Below are positions 1-31,081 of a DNA stretch of 64,000 nucleotides, piece by piece. Positions within the stretch are counted from its first letter, which is position 1. Each line of letters begins with the position of its first letter. Source of the stretch: Epinephelus fuscoguttatus. Taxonomy: Eukaryota > Chordata > Actinopteri > Perciformes > Serranidae. Position numbers and translations under genes: made by a program. The notes under the pieces are model-generated. The model was not told the DNA's origin. It saw only the letters and a program-made list of their open reading frames with translations, and did no database searches. The stretch lies in NCBI RefSeq assembly GCF_011397635.1, contig NC_064758.1, forward strand, positions 21,908,513-21,972,512. The letters are read 5' to 3'.

Positions 1-126
1 CTGCAGCAGGGTAAACTCACTTTTCTCCTCCCTTCTCTGTTTGCCTTCTACTGTGTAGACTTTATGAACAGGAGCACTGATGAGTTGTCATCTTGCATAA
101 GAACTGAAATGATAATCTCTTCGCAG

Positions 127-2636
127 GAATGATCACCATCCCAGCTGCCAGCTTGGCAGGCGCCCAGATAGTACAGGCAGGGGGTGCCAACACCAACACT
201 ACAAACAGCGGCCAAGGCACTGTGACCGTCACCCTGCCCGTCTCCGGTAACATGGTCAATGCAGGTGGAATGGTCATGGTAAGACCCTGTGCAGAGGTAC
301 CCAGCATCTTCTTACCTTTTTCTTTTTTAACTCTAGACTCACACGGTGTGATGGTGGTCACCAAACGTAGCTCTTTAATCTATAATTTTTGTGCTAATCA
401 TAACATCCTTTCTCTATCAATCGTAAAACTGCAGAATTGTGGTGTACAAATGTATTTAGAGTCTCTTTTAGTGGAATCATATTGTGATGATATGATGAAC
501 TGATAATTTGGTGATACTTTAATTCTGTAAAAATTGATCAGAAAGCTGTGAAAATTAACATTATTGGAAAATTTTGATTTTTAGCTTAGTTTTAGTTTAG
601 TTTTTTGAACCATGTTGTTAACTGCAGTTAAAAGTACTGTTTATTTAAAACCCCTAACACCCAATGTGTCCACTGACATTAGTATTTTTCACCTATTTTG
701 CCTGACTAGACCATTCCTAGGATTGTATAGGCTTTCACAGATTATGTTTGACTATGGCTTCTCACTCACCTTTACTGTGCTTGTTAGAGCAGGACGACTT
801 CATGATTCTTATTAGTTCTGGATATTTGGTGACCTCATGCACTTACCAGCATAACTCCACCCAGTGTCAGCCTTTAAAGAACTTTATTTATCTAGAATGA
901 CTGAAAACACCTGTATATGCACAGTAACTACTTGCTGATATACATGAATGATTTCCATGCCAGAGGCTCAAAATACCGTGTCCCTGTTTGTGTCTCTCCC
1001 ACCATCAGATGGTGCCTGGAGGCGGTGCAGTTCCCACAATGCAGCGTATCCCCCTGCCAGGGGCTGAGATGCTGGAGGAGGAACCTCTGTATGTCAATGC
1101 CAAACAGTACCACCGCATCCTGAAGCGCAGACAGGCCCGAGCCAAACTGGAGGCTGAGGGCAAGATCCCCAAGGAAAGGAGGGTAAGAGGCTTTATCCAT
1201 CATCTCACACCACACAAACGGACACGTTGAAGTTCTCTCTCTCACTACCTGCTAATTGCAAGCATGCATGTTTTAAGCCCTTGTTCCTCTCTTGACCAGC
1301 TACTTGATTATTTTCAGTCAGTCTACAATTTCATATTCAACTCATTCTGTGTATCATCTTGTGCTGTGAAGGTAGCTGTCTATTATGTTATATTGGGGTT
1401 TATAAATACCATGAGACAAGTACGAAAATGCATTTTGTTTTTTTGGGGTTGGTAAGTGATCTTTCAGCTGGCCATGAGCTGTATGATACAATAAATTTTT
1501 CTCTAGCAGAAATACTTACACGAGTCACGCCACCGTCACGCTATGCAGCGTAAGCGAGGAGATGGAGGACGCTTCTTTTCACCTAAGGACAAGGAGGAAA
1601 TGGCTTTGGCACTGGCACAGGTAAGACGCTGGGTGCAGAAAAATATCACACACATCATCACTCAGTAACAAGAGATATATTCTGACTCAAGCCTGTAAAT
1701 GTTGTTATAAAATGTCAACTAAGCACTTGAAGTAACAATCTCAAAGATGTTCACATAAATAAATGTCTATGAAGTTGCTATCTGTCACTGAATGAGGTCA
1801 CACAATGGTGATTTAACCTAAGGCCCACTGAAGTATTGCAGTATTTATACATTTGCAGTATTAAAAACTGGGTGTCAAAGGTGACATTTGTGGAAAGAAA
1901 TGCTGGGTGAAGTTATTGCTAATCAAGCAAACCTAACATTTTCTACCGCTGCAGCTTAATATTAAATTCATTTAACTGGTAAAACAAAAGCTGACAGGAA
2001 ATACATAGTATTTCCTAATTAACGTAGCACTTACCACTATCGATCATCAAAAATGCGTATACAAAACAAGTTATGGTCATTTTAGGCATTAGTTGACAGC
2101 AGATCAGTTTTAAATAATGCAGATAGCAGTGGAACAAGGAGGAGCAGCCTCAGTGAGCTGTGAGATGAAGAGCTGCAGGCAACAGACAACACACCTCCGA
2201 CTTACCAAAGTAGCCAGCTCCCTTTAGTGTGCCTGGCTGTCAGCAGACTCATGCTGTGTGCTGCATAAAATCAGATCACAGTTGCTCACAGAATGATTAA
2301 AAAAGGCCAATTATTGCCGGACTTCTTTATTCAAACAAAACTAGTTTGTTGCTCTCTCCAGAACTCTGTGACCTGTAGTATTAAAACATTTGCTGTTACC
2401 ACAGTAACCACAGGTGATGCCAATGACTGAAATCTTTGAGATTGACACTTCATGTGATTAAAAAGAAATGTCACTTTGTTTAAATATGAGATATCTTACT
2501 TTGGAATGAAACTCCCTATAATGTATTATGGTGACCTCACTGATCCTTTCTCCTCCTCCTCCTCTTCCAGCAACAGCAGGAGGCAGCCCAGGCAGCAGCA
2601 GATGAGACGGTGGGGCAGATGATCCGAGTTGCATAG
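127..2636 (+). CDS. nfya: Nuclear transcription factor Y subunit alpha, 3' part (5' exons lie outside the window)
   Basis: NF-YA is the sequence-specific subunit of the trimeric CCAAT-binding factor NF-Y; it joins the NF-YB/NF-YC histone-fold dimer in the nucleus. Four coding exons are visible, all with AG/GT borders and a continuous frame: 127-278, 1009-1182, 1510-1620 and 2571-2636 (stop TAG 2634-2636), giving 166 complete codons. The first visible exon carries the Gln/Thr/Gly-rich activation region (IPAASLAGAQIVQAGGANTN). The second carries the NF-YB/C-binding helix (EEPLYVNAKQYHRILKRRQA). The third carries the CCAAT-recognition helix (KYLHESRHRHAM followed by QRKRGDGGRF). The last gives a short acidic tail ending QMIRVA. 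As I recall it, mammalian NF-YA has Ala where this protein has Gln after HRHAM and a different linker after FFSPK, so this could be the teleost nfya-like paralogue. Identity as NF-YA is essentially certain; which paralogue is not. Confidence 0.95.
279..1008 (+). other. nfya intron
   Basis: Bounded by GT at 279 and AG at 1007-1008. AT-rich; I see no repeat, RNA gene or extra exon in it. Confidence 0.85.
1183..1509 (+). other. nfya intron
   Basis: Starts GTAAGA and ends TCTAGCAG. Nothing recognisable inside. Confidence 0.85.
1621..2570 (+). other. nfya last intron
   Basis: Starts GTAAGAC and ends in a long CT-rich tract (TCCTCCTCCTCCTCTTCCAG), a strong acceptor. The rest is unique AT-rich sequence with no recognised feature. 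Confidence 0.85.
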
Positions 2637-3610
2637 CACTGTGGCCAACATCATCCCTTCTCTCTCTGAACTCTACCCCGCCTGAGACTCTTCATCACAG
2701 CTAACCTGATCTGCCACATCTTCTACTCTCACTTTTACTCCCTCCTGCCCAGCCATCATACACCAAACCACAGCACCACCAGTGGGTTTGTTCTGTTTTC
2801 TCTCTACTCCTACACTGGTCTTCCAGGGAGCTGACCATGTGGCTGCAGAGCCTGTGGACTGTTCTGGTCTTCTTCTCAGAAATCAAGGATGCTTCCACCC
2901 TCAGCTTATCTGGTAGAGCCTTTTACAGCCAGCTTTTCATTTTCACAAGGATGTGTTTGGACAATAATGAAGCATGAAGTCTTGGATAACCAGGGCTAGT
3001 CACACAGAGTAAATACCAGCTGTGAAGCCATGTCAGACCCTGGTCTGTTAAAAAGATGAGAATTTGTCACCAGTGGATATTTGTTGCTTTAAATATTTTT
3101 TGTAAATGGTACAGATGTTGTGTTTTTCAGAGACACTTGTTAAGCATTGGTGTCTCGTATCTTTTATGTGATGCCCTGTATTTTGACATTTCTTTTTTTT
3201 TTCATCCCATGCACTGTGGGGGATGGACTCAGCACCATAAATCCAACCTGCATCCACTGAGCAGAAGCTGAAATGTGATAATAATGTGAAGATATTGTAC
3301 AGAATTTCTTTTCTTCCCCGGTGTGTATCGGATGTACTTACTAATTTGCCCAGTACTGTGGATGCATTTTATACAATTTCGTGGTTAGACATAGTGTTTG
3401 TAGGAAAACATGACTGTGTTTTTATCATGACACATTTTTCTCCATGTAGTTATTTCTTCATCACTCAGTCCACCTAAGTGTTTTTGTTTTTTCATTGTAG
3501 ATAATAGATTTTTTTACCCATCAGATGCTGTTCTGAAATGTTTTTTTTTTTATATAACAGGAAGGAAGGTTGGACATTCATGAAACCTATGTCAATTAAA
3601 TTTTATTAAG
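2637..3610 (+). other. nfya: nfya 3' untranslated region with poly(A) signal
   Basis: Follows the TAG stop. A variant poly(A) signal ATTAAA lies at 3595-3600, so the UTR is about 0.97 kb. T-rich runs at 3189-3201 and 3540-3551. The cleavage site is inferred, not seen. Confidence 0.65.
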
Positions 3611-4560
3611 CGACTTAAGTGGCTCAGTTTTTAACTCTAATTCAGGTTAGTTTACTCTGTCATCAATATTTAATCAGTAACATTGCATGGTATTTTAAAA
3701 ATTGATGATATAGTTTGTATTAGGGCTGGCACGGTGGAGTTTTATCGTGGCCAACCGATGTATAGAAAATTTAGGGAAAAAATGCTTTAAGTCAAATTCA
3801 TCTTTAACTTTTTTATTGTGCCTTTTATTTCTTTTTTGGCAAATGAATCGTACCCAAAATACAAGTGAAAGTAGGTTGAGAGAGAGTCTGTAACCATAAC
3901 TTCAAAATAGTACAAAAAGAGCAACTACACTTAATAGATAGTGAAAAGGGAACCAGATGGTGTCGGGCGGAGGAGACGGAGAGAAAGAAAGAAATGGAAA
4001 TGGTGGGGGCACTGGATCATCTCCACAATATTATCACATTTGTATTATTAAGATGCAGTTGTAGAGGAAGTATTCAGATCCTCTACTTAAATAAAAGTAG
4101 TAATATCACTGTAAAAATACTCTGTTACTCGGCAAGGCATTTTAGCTACAAGGCAATTCAAAAGGACATTTAAATACAGTTTTAAAAATGCCATTAAAAG
4201 AGTGAAAGAATAGAAAATAAAAATAAGCTAAGACAGTTATGAAACACGGTTAAAGTTACAGTGCAGTGTAAAAGTCCTACATTGAAAATATTACTTACAT
4301 AAAAATAGAAACGTGCAAGCAGGAGAATGTATTTAAGTATTAAAAGCAAAAGTACTCGGTGCATAAATATTTAAATCAATTTAATGAACTGAAATAATTC
4401 AAAGGAAAAACAGGAGACCCTCATGTTTGAGAGGCTGAAACCAGCTCCTTTTTTTACATACTATTTTGCTGGTTTGACTAGTTTTTTTTATTGTTAAAGA
4501 CTATTTAAATGATAAAACTTTAATTAATTAATTATTAAATCTTGAAATGAGGGATCAACA
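3611..4560. other. Intergenic region between nfya and ahcyl1
   Basis: About 1 kb of AT-rich DNA. A hAT-like terminus fragment (TAGGGCTGG) sits near 3722 without a clear partner. A teleost dispersed repeat occupies 4055-4370. No ORF with a recognisable product. Confidence 0.6.
4055..4370. repeat. Teleost dispersed repeat, AGTATTCAGATCCT type
   Basis: The segment GGAAGTATTCAGATCCTCTA, the runs of AAGTA and TACT steps, and the block AAAAGTCCTACATTGAAAAT match a very common fish repeat that I recognise from memory. Related fragments occur at 23390-23580, 29966-30070, 43200-43285, 49380-49520 and 50790-50900. No clean termini or target duplication were found, so the class is unknown. Confidence 0.6.
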
Positions 4561-4601
4561 GAGAAACCTCTGAAGTTAAGCACTGTCCCGAACACGGTCT
4601 G

Positions 4602-4666
4602 CCAATCAGACGCTGTAGATTATAGACGTTGTACCACTGCCAACCAATCAGACTGAAGGAGGCGGG
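4602..4666 (+). promoter_or_regulatory. ahcyl1 core upstream promoter: two CCAAT boxes and a GC box
   Basis: CCAATCAGA occurs twice in direct orientation, with CCAAT at 4602-4606 and 4644-4648, 42 bp apart, followed by GGCGGG at 4661-4666. No TATA box is evident. This resembles a TATA-less housekeeping promoter. CCAAT with the flanking CAG is the NF-Y consensus. Transcription probably starts somewhere in 4700-4850; that is inference. Confidence 0.6.
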
Positions 4667-4759
4667 ACTTGTGCTCAGCCTGCTCCTGTGAGGTTGATAC
4701 TGCAGCTATTGAATCAGAGCATCTAGGTTACACTTGCACCGACTGACAAGTAGTAACGA

Positions 4760-5224
4760 GTACATGTAACGTAACCGACCAACGCTCGCGCTACTCTTGA
4801 TGTGAGAACCGCTCCTCAGCCGTTACTCCTCCATGTTCCTCCGCACCGCCGGTGACTGGATGATCCCCGCCTACACACACTGCCCACTCGTTCAGGTGAC
4901 AGCCTCAACACACCCTCCCCCTCAGAGATGGAGCTGTCTGTGGATGGCAGCAGACCTTGAGGACGGAAACAAGTGTCAGTACTGGTGTTTTACAAAGTAG
5001 TGAAGATACAGAGCTCGTTAATCTCTCGTAAAGTAGCCTACTTACCGCTCCGTGCCGAGGTCTGGTGGAAGTGCTCCAGCAACGGTCATTTTAAGCCACG
5101 AAGCTTAACGGAGAGAGCAAGAAGAGACGACGGGCAGAGCTGACGTTACCGTTAGTCTGAAGAGTCAACCCACAGCCGGCTTTCTGCCTTTCTCCGGTAA
5201 CAGTCTCAACACCTCCTGGATGCA
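4760..5224 (+). other. ahcyl1: ahcyl1 5' untranslated region (start approximate)
   Basis: A GC-richer block between the CCAAT promoter and the ATG at 5225. If transcription starts upstream of 4833 it contains an upstream ORF of 55 codons (4833-5000) and a second short one from 4927, which could lower initiation at the main ATG. Confidence 0.5.
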
Positions 5225-24698
<19,474 letters not shown>

Positions 24699-25990
24699 TG
24701 AGAGTGTCTGATGCTGTGGTCCTCAGCACAGCTGTTCCTGGGATAAACAGAGATATCTATTTTATTTTCTAAATTGCTACAAAATGGAGGAATTATTTTA
24801 ATTATGCTGAATGTAACTTATTATTGGCACTTCAGACATAGTGTTAAATAAGAAAAATAAGACATGTAGGAAACATACGATGTATAACCAACTAACATTT
24901 TACATGTCTTGTCATGTGTTTAAATAAGAAGCCTGCCTGCATGCTTTCATGTGTATGTACTTATTTAGTTGCTGCGCTTCTGTTGCTAGATCACAAAGCT
25001 GTTGATTTGTTTGTTTACCCTATTTACGCGCAGTGCCAAACGATGGCCGTAAGAATGGAACGGATACCATGTTTGTTTTGTCTGTCGATGACATTATCAG
25101 TACATTCCATGAGCCAGGGTTTGGGCTGAGCCGAAACAAACCCTGCATTACAATGTACATTATTTTAGATTAGATTTTGTTTTACATGCGCTAAATAATC
25201 TCATTGACTGGTATCTGCATCCATGCCCTAAAAGGTATCATCCAGTCATCCTTTTTATTCCAGCCAAGCACAGCGATGAAATATAGTACGTGTTGTTTAT
25301 TTTAAGAATTCATAATAGCCTGTGAAGTGCATTTTAAAATCCTGACTCTTGGTGTTGGCATTCAGCATTCACCCTAAGATGATCTGAGAACACCCATGAG
25401 TTCTCCTGAATAAATTCAAACCAAAAGGACGTTTCATGTGCTAATAACAGATAAAGATGTTTATGTTACGTTAAAAGTAACAGGCTTGATGCATTCCTAC
25501 AAAGGAAATACTGAAAAGGTTGAGGAGTAAAACATTTTCAAATTGACTCTGACTTCCCTCATTTAAGTTTCCATTCGCTCACTCGAGCTCCAGCTGAGGT
25601 CTGTCTCCCTGATGAGCAGCGTGGTGTGTTACACAGTATTTTGACTGGATAATACATTTAAGGCCATGGCATGAATGTGCCTTTTTAATCATTTACACAT
25701 AAATATCAGCACTGACCTTAATTAAATGAACATTCCTTGTTTGTAAAACCACATCTATTAGTGGTGCATTTAATGTCTTCCTTTCACTGCTTCTGTATTA
25801 ACTGTAACCCTAATGTATGAGCTGTGTGTGTTGAGACAACAATATTAGACCTTTATGTTTGCCATATGATTGCCACTGTCTTAATTTGATCCAGCAGGGT
25901 CACCTAAAGTAAAAATTCATGTGATCAAAATGCATAAGTGTATATTATGTATGTAAAAGAATGCATTAAATCAGCAATAAAGCAAATTCT
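24699..25990 (+). other. ahcyl1: ahcyl1 3' untranslated region with poly(A) signal
   Basis: About 1.3 kb after TAA, ending at AATAAA (25976-25981). Unique sequence, no repeats recognised. Confidence 0.75.
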
Positions 25991-26241
25991 TTTAACAGAG
26001 AAAAAAACTTTAAACAGGTCAAAATGTGTTTAAACCAAGAAGACTGACATTGATATGCATCTAGGTGTGTAGTTGGGTATTCACAGGACATGTTTTCCAT
26101 TATTTTTGGGGACAAAGCTGATATTCATGACCGGTAACACTTCCACACTCCCCCTCAGCGTTCCTTACTCCGACATTCCCTACATTGTGTTCCCTCGCCG
26201 TCAGCCCTGCTGGCCAAGCCTCAAACTGCTGTCCCACTCTG

Positions 26242-26375
26242 GAATATTCACCGGCTCTCTCGCACCCGGCCAGCTGCAGTGGCTGCTAATATTAACCATG
26301 AGTCACTGAGCAAGGAGGAGGAGGGGGACAGGGAGGGAGCTGGGAGCTTCTGGAAACCTAGTTACAACTATATAA
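26242..26375 (+). promoter_or_regulatory. hsp70 promoter: heat-shock elements and TATA box
   Basis: Two inverted heat-shock pentamer pairs are visible: GAATATTC at 26242-26249 (with a weaker preceding CTC unit) and TTCTGGAA at 26348-26355. TATATAA is at 26369-26375, about 14 bp after the second element. This is the arrangement expected of an HSF1-driven stress gene; transcription likely starts near 26400. Confidence 0.75.
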
Positions 26376-26399
26376 GCAAAGGGCCTGAGTCAGAGCAGG

Positions 26400-26514
26400 C
26401 ATTAGTTTAAGAAAGAACCACACAGAGGCAAAAGCTGCTGCAAAGGAAACTACTAAAGGAGACTCTGCTGAGATCCTTCAACATCCTCAAGCAACAGAGA
26501 GCTCATCCCTGAAA
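26400..26514 (+). other. hsp70: hsp70 5'UTR exon 1
   Basis: Begins about 25-30 bp after the TATA box and ends CTGAAA before a perfect donor GTAAGT at 26515. The second part of the leader is 27222-27243 (GAACTCTAAAGC...), directly before ATG. Confidence 0.65.
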
Positions 26515-27221
26515 GTAAGTAGCAACTATTATACCATTAAATAGTAAATTAATTAATTTAAATGGAAATATCGAAGCAGAATTCTTAATGTTAAGACACA
26601 TCTGTGATGGTGACGTGTTCATCCTCAGGCATTAATTGAATCTACTTGTTCACTAAAAGATATTTTAAACTTACCAGCACTAACGCATCAATTCTACTTT
26701 ATATCATGTCTTTATTAATGGTGGTATGAAGTTAATTTCACAGTACATTAGAGAAACAGTTGAATTTAAGTATAATTAAATTAAATTATAAAAAGGTGTT
26801 AAAATTACTTAAAGCATGTAGTTTGAGCTATTTTTAATATAGAAAAACGTACAAAAATTATTATATTTTATGATTTTGACATGTATAAGAGTTATTATTA
26901 TTATTTATTTATCTTTTTTTTTCAACAATAGAGCAATTCCATGAGATTAAATTTGTGTAATAGACGGTGCCCTTGGCTGTGTATGACTAATAATAAAAAG
27001 GTTTTTCAGTCAGTGTTTCCTGAAGTATAACTGCACATTTCTCTGTGATATTTATGTGGACAAAAATTATCGCACTTCAAACATGTTATCAACATTACTG
27101 ACATTAATAATTTAGTAATTAGCTGTATTTGATATTGAGCTGCATTGTGCTTTCATGTCTAGCATAAGAAAATTAAATTAAATTAAATTAAATTAAAACG
27201 TGATTTCCCCCCATTTTCCAG
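26515..27221 (+). other. hsp70 leader intron
   Basis: 707 bp, very AT-rich, from GTAAGT to TTTTCCAG. It includes a five-unit AATTA repeat (27171-27197). The coding region itself has no intron. Confidence 0.7.
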
Positions 27222-27243
27222 GAACTCTAAAGCAACGAGCAAG

Positions 27244-29163
27244 ATGTCCTCAGCTAAGGGAATTTCTATTGGCATTGATCTGGGCACCACCTATTCTTGT
27301 GTCGGGGTTTTCCAGCATGGAAAAGTAGAGATCATTGCCAACGACCAGGGCAACAGGACCACCCCCAGCTATGTGGCCTTTACCGACACAGAGAGGCTCA
27401 TAGGAGATGCTGCCAAGAACCAGGTTGCCATGAACCCCACCAACACAATTTTTGATGCCAAACGGCTCATTGGGAGAAAGTTTACCGATGCTGTTGTCCA
27501 GTCCGACATGAAGCTCTGGCCTTTCAAGGTGATCAATGATAATGGAAAGCCCAAAGTCCAGGTGGAGTATAAAGGGGAGATGAAGGCTTTCTACCCAGAA
27601 GAAATCTCCTCTATGGTCCTGGTCAAAATGAAGGAGATTGCTGAGGCCTACCTGGGGCAGAGAGTGTCAAATGCAGTCATCACAGTTCCAGCTTATTTCA
27701 ATGATTCTCAGAGGCAAGCCACCAAGGACGCCGGGGTGATCTCTGGACTGAATGTTCTGAGGATCATCAATGAGCCCACAGCAGCAGCCATCGCCTATGG
27801 CCTGGATAAAGGTAAAAAAGGGGAGCGCAATGTACTCATCTTCGATCTCGGTGGAGGCACCTTTGACGTGTCCATCCTGACCATTGAGGATGGCATCTTT
27901 GAGGTGAAATCCACTGCAGGAGACACACACCTTGGTGGGGAGGACTTTGACAACCGGATGGTGAACCACTTTGTAGAGGAATTTAAGAGAAAACACAAGA
28001 AGGACATCAGCCAGAATAAGAGAGCAGTGAGGAGACTGCGTACAGCTTGTGAGAGAGCGAAGAGGACCCTGTCCTCCAGCACCCAGGCCAGCATTGAAAT
28101 CGACTCTCTGTATGAGGGCATTGACTTCTACACTTCCATCACAAGGGCACGCTTTGAGGAGCTCAACTCTGAGCTCTTCAGGGGAACACTGGAGCCAGTT
28201 GAGAAGGCCCTGCAAGATGCCAAGCTGGATAAGTCCAAGGTCCATGAAATCGTTCTGGTCGGTGGCTCCACAAGAATTCCCAAAATCCAGAAGCTCTTGC
28301 AGGACTTTTTCAATGGCAGAGAATTGAACAAGAGCATCAACCCAGATGAAGCTGTGGCATATGGTGCAGCAGTCCAGGCTGCCATCCTCATGGGTGACAC
28401 TTCAGAGAACGTCCAAGATCTGCTGCTGCTGGACGTGGCTCCCCTGTCTCTGGGCATTGAGACTGCAGGTGGAGTTATGACGCCTCTGATCAAACGAAAC
28501 ACCACCATCCCCTCCAAGCAGACCCAGATCTTCTCCACATATTCAGACAATCAGCCAGGTGTACTGATTCAGGTGTATGAGGGCGAGAGAGCCATGACCA
28601 AGGACAACAACCTTCTGGGCAAGTTTGAGCTCACAGGTATCCCTCCTGCACCCCGAGGTGTACCCCAGGTGGAGGTCACCTTCGACATCGATGCCAACGG
28701 CATTCTGAACGTGTCCGCCGTTGACAAAAGCACTGGCAAAGAAAACAAAATCACCATCACCAACGACAAGGGCCGCCTCAGCAAAGAGGAGATCGAGCGG
28801 ATGGTACAGGAGTCGGAAAAGTACAAGGCTGAGGACGACCTGCAGAGGGAGAAGATCGCAGCAAAGAACTCACTGGAGTCATACGCCTACCACATGAAGA
28901 GCAGCGTTGAGGACGAGAACATGAAGGGGAAGATCAGCGAGGAGGATAAGAAGATGGTCATCGACAAGTGCAACCAGACGATCTCCTGGCTGGAGAACAA
29001 CCAGCTGGCGGAGAAAGACGAGTATGAGCATCAGCAGAGTGAACTAGAGAAAGTGTGCAAGCCAGTTGTGACCAAGTTGTACCAGGGAGCAGCACCATCG
29101 GGAAGCTGCGGCAGCCAGGCAGGGGGCAACTCCAAGGGCCCCACTATTGAGGAGGTCGATTAA
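27244..29163 (+). CDS. hsp70: Inducible cytosolic heat shock protein 70
   Basis: ATP-dependent chaperone of the cytosol and nucleus that binds exposed hydrophobic segments of unfolded proteins and works with J-domain proteins and exchange factors. A single 639-residue open frame, the usual family length. The three HSP70 signatures are present: IDLGTTYS (11-18), [12 protein letters not shown] (199-210) and [16 protein letters not shown] (337-352). The nucleotide-binding domain covers about 1-385, the linker DLLLLDV 392-398, the substrate-binding domain to about 510, then the helical lid and a short Gly/Ser tail. The terminal EEVD (636-639) marks the cytosolic class that docks TPR co-chaperones. 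The intronless coding region plus HSEs and a TATA box point to the stress-inducible HSPA1 type rather than constitutive HSC70. The tail lacks GGMP repeats and has a cysteine at 622. Confidence 0.97.
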   Translation: MSSAKGISIGIDLGTTYSCVGVFQHGKVEIIANDQGNRTTPSYVAFTDTERLIGDAAKNQVAMNPTNTIFDAKRLIGRKFTDAVVQSDMKLWPFKVINDNGKPKVQVEYKGEMKAFYPEEISSMVLVKMKEIAEAYLGQRVSNAVITVPAYFNDSQRQATKDAGVISGLNVLRIINEPTAAAIAYGLDKGKKGERNVLIFDLGGGTFDVSILTIEDGIFEVKSTAGDTHLGGEDFDNRMVNHFVEEFKRKHKKDISQNKRAVRRLRTACERAKRTLSSSTQASIEIDSLYEGIDFYTSITRARFEELNSELFRGTLEPVEKALQDAKLDKSKVHEIVLVGGSTRIPKIQKLLQDFFNGRELNKSINPDEAVAYGAAVQAAILMGDTSENVQDLLLLDVAPLSLGIETAGGVMTPLIKRNTTIPSKQTQIFSTYSDNQPGVLIQVYEGERAMTKDNNLLGKFELTGIPPAPRGVPQVEVTFDIDANGILNVSAVDKSTGKENKITITNDKGRLSKEEIERMVQESEKYKAEDDLQREKIAAKNSLESYAYHMKSSVEDENMKGKISEEDKKMVIDKCNQTISWLENNQLAEKDEYEHQQSELEKVCKPVVTKLYQGAAPSGSCGSQAGGNSKGPTIEEVD

Positions 29164-29280
29164 AACTGTGGACATTTACAGAAATACTTTGGCCACAACA
29201 CTGTTGTTTGGTACTTAGAATAATGTATGTCACCATTTATTTTCTTGACTTGTCATAATAAAAATAATTCAAATTGCTCT
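29164..29280 (+). terminator. hsp70: hsp70 3'UTR and poly(A) signal
   Basis: AATAAA at 29257-29262 only about 95 bp after the TAA, giving a very short 3'UTR. Confidence 0.75.
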
Positions 29281-29689
29281 TGAATGCTCTTGCAACTCAA
29301 TTTACAGATGATTTTTGCATGTTTTGACCGACTGTTAGGCTCACTCCAGTCTGAAACTTCATATATAGTCAGCCTTTTCTCTATTTAGAAAGTGAGCATC
29401 AGTGTTTGTTGTCTAGTATTTCTGAGGCTTTACTGATAAGACTACCATTTTATTTATCTTAACATCTCACAAAGACAGCTGGTACTCATCAAACTCACTC
29501 TGCAGACTGGTTTTGGCTGCTGGTTCCAATTATACATTCAGAGCTTGGAAAGTTTGCTTTCAGATATGCTGCTCCAGCCTCCAGGAAGAATTTAAAATTG
29601 GGTTTAATACTTAATGCTCTTGTGAATCTGTGCAGAAAATGTATTAAAAGGGGGGTGTTTTTGGTAAAGATGCTTGATTGGTTTTGGGG

Positions 29690-29965
29690 AAATCTAACAT
29701 TGAGGTTGCAGAACAGAAACTTCTTCTACATGCTGAGCATGTAGGTGAACTAAAGTGGCAGACGTCAGAACACAAATGGCCCTATTGAGAGACAGTGTCT
29801 GGGCTACTGTGGGCTAGAAAAACATGGTGGAGTGCACTGGAGGAGATCCATTCCCTATGTAGATATAAACAGCTCATTCTAAGGTAACAAAAACCTATTT
29901 TATTTTCAGGTGATTATAAACTAATAAAAACATACTTACAGTTATATACCATTTCTGCCAATACA
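29690..29965 (-). mobile_element. MITE family B, degraded reverse copy
   Basis: Matches the reverse complement of the intact element at 49023-49344: ACAAATGGCCCTAT, AGGTGATTATAAAC and ATATACCATTTCTGCCA are shared in the same order. Both ends are lost. The right side abuts the dispersed repeat at 29966. Confidence 0.7.
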
Positions 29966-30070
29966 AGTATTTCCCTTGTATGCACATTTACTCCCCCACA
30001 TTTCAGAGGGAAATATTAACTGTTTGCTTCACTGCATGTATCTTACAGCTTTGCAGATTAAAGGCTCTGT
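29966..30070. repeat. Teleost dispersed repeat fragment
   Basis: CACATTTCAGAGGGAAATAT and CTTCACTGCATGTA match the copies at 23490 and 43215. Confidence 0.55.
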
Positions 30071-31081
30071 ACACCAACACAGGTGATTTCAGTAATATGG
30101 CTGATGAGACCTCTAGTCGGGTTTAAATTAGTCGGAGCTGTGCTGCTAATTATGTGATGCCACAAAGATCTATAAGACTAATGATGGAGGAGGGTGAGGG
30201 ATGTGTCAATCAAGAACAGTTTGTAACCCACACAGACCTGAGAAGAAGTCTAATGTGGCAATATGAATGAATGCTGTTGTGTTTGTGTAGGAGCTTAAGG
30301 TTTTTTAATTAGCAGTGATAAAATCAATAATTAAAAAAAAAGAGAAGAAAACACTGACAGAGTCCACTCTGCTTAATGAGTTTTTACTTTTTCATAATAG
30401 GCTAAGGTTACATTCTTTTATAAAGTATTCCACCGCGCTCCTATAACAACTCAAGAAAGTATACCAGAGATATTTATTATATTTATTTTCATGCCTTCCA
30501 GTCCCTCCAAAACCATCTGCAATATCCACAATGCAACTCCAGCGCCGACAGCTGATTCAGGTGATTCAGTAGATTCAGGTGTAATGAGCTTGTAGCCTCA
30601 AGCTGTTAGTATCAAGCAGAGATGTGGAGTGGACTACAGAGGTCAGGTAAGATCACTTCAAACTCCACACCCATTTTTATTTTTATTTTTATTTTTAAGT
30701 TGTTGTTTTTTACTCACATTTTTCAAACTTGCAGTCTTCAGACCAGCCAGTTATCAGACTTCCCACAGCTGCTTCTGGAGCCACAAAGGCTGTATACAAC
30801 TTTTTTTGTTTGCATACCGGTTTGCAATGAGCTAGTCAGGTTAGCCTATTCCAGTAAACAGGCTTTGATAAGTGTAAAATAAATCCAGTTGTAACAGATT
30901 TTTTTTAAACTAGGCTATAGTAAATCAACTTAACACCACTTGTAATTAATCTGAGGGGTGAATCCAGAGGGGTGACATATGACCAACTTTACAGGACAGC
31001 CCCAAAAAAAGACAATTCTATGTCCTGACTTTATTGATGTTAATCTTTAATATAAAACTTTTACACATGTAGTCGTACATA

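Noticed and set aside
129-503. The nfya exon frame running on past 278
   Set aside because: GTAAGA at 279 is a donor and the next exon continues the known NF-YA protein; 279-503 is intron.
27667-28550. Long minus-strand open frames (192 and 140 codons) opposite hsp70
   Set aside because: HSP70 codon bias routinely leaves the opposite strand open; there is no independent start, promoter or recognisable product.
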